Origin: JANOGU01 sp964499865
Lineage (GTDB): Bacteria > Pseudomonadota > Alphaproteobacteria > Rhodobacterales > Rhodobacteraceae
DNA: 6,037 bases
Assembly (NCBI GenBank): GCA_964499865.1
Contig: CAZCPY010000168.1
Coordinates: 1 to 6,037 of the forward strand
Reading direction: 5' to 3'
Shown here: piece by piece, positions 5,864 through 6,037 of the stretch
Layout: the number at the start of each line of letters is the position of its first letter
How positions within the stretch are numbered: position 1 is the stretch's first letter
The notes under the pieces: model-generated
The model's database searches: none
What the model saw: the letters and a program-made list of their open reading frames with translations, nothing else
Told to the model about the DNA's origin: nothing
Made by a program: the position numbers and the translations under genes

Positions 5864-6037
5864 ATGGCCAATGTCGTCGTCGTCGGTGCCCAGTGGGGCG
5901 ACGAGGGGAAGGGCAAGATCGTCGACTGGCTGTCGGAAAGGGCCGACATCGTGGCGCGCTTCCAGGGCGGGCACAACGCGGGCCACACGCTGGTCGTGGG
6001 CGACCAGGTCTACAAGCTGTCGCTGCTGCCTTCGGGC
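5864..6037 (+). CDS. purA: Adenylosuccinate synthetase, N-terminal part (cut by window end)
   Basis: The first 58 codons of PurA, which joins IMP and aspartate with GTP to give adenylosuccinate, the committed step toward AMP in the cytoplasm. The N-terminus carries the family signature VVVGAQWGDEGKGKIVDWL (4-22), including the P-loop-like GDEGKGK with the catalytic Asp13, and FQGGHNAGHTLV (33-44) with the catalytic His41. Full-length proteins have about 430 residues, so most of the gene lies beyond the window. The ATG at 5864 has GGAG at 5853-5856 with 7 nt spacing. An ATG at 5859 is out of frame. It sits downstream of a strong palindrome and probably has its own promoter. Identification is confident. 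Confidence 0.96.
   Translation, partial: MANVVVVGAQWGDEGKGKIVDWLSERADIVARFQGGHNAGHTLVVGDQVYKLSLLPSG

Overview
The window is very GC-rich DNA. Protein motifs, strong third-position GC bias and gene content point to an alphaproteobacterium of the Rhodobacteraceae/Paracoccaceae group (Rhodobacter or Paracoccus type); this is an inference and no species can be named. Most of it is compact, ordinary chromosomal housekeeping sequence. I see no transposase, phage, CRISPR, tRNA or rRNA signature, and no toxin or defence gene.

Layout. Bases 1-177 hold no convincing gene but are packed with short perfect inverted repeats, three of them with C-GNA-G triloops. plsY (178-780, +) encodes the membrane acyl-phosphate:glycerol-3-phosphate acyltransferase. 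It is followed without a gap by a small exported protein of unknown function with four mature cysteines and a calcium-loop-like DLNGDGTLD motif (786-1241, +). That gene converges on gltX (2571-1246, -), a glutamyl-tRNA synthetase, with only 4 nt between stop codons. A 95-bp divergent intergenic region (2572-2666) with a small perfect palindrome separates gltX from glnE (2667-5453, +), the two-domain glutamine synthetase adenylyltransferase/deadenylase. glnE overlaps by 14 nt a small 87-aa unknown gene (5440-5703, +). A 160-bp intergenic region then carries a perfect 26-bp palindrome, probably a terminator, and a possible promoter. The window ends in the first 58 codons of purA (5864 onward, +), adenylosuccinate synthetase.

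How the genes relate. glnE sets glutamine synthetase activity according to nitrogen status, gltX consumes glutamate for tRNA charging, and purA commits IMP to AMP synthesis using aspartate and GTP. plsY starts phospholipid synthesis. These are linked by position, not by an obvious single pathway. The two tight pairs, plsY with the exported protein and glnE with the 87-aa gene, look translationally coupled. I found no strong evidence for a new multi-gene system. The items most worth a second look are the hairpin cluster at 17-157, the two uncharacterised small genes, and the weak ribosome-binding or possibly leaderless start of glnE.
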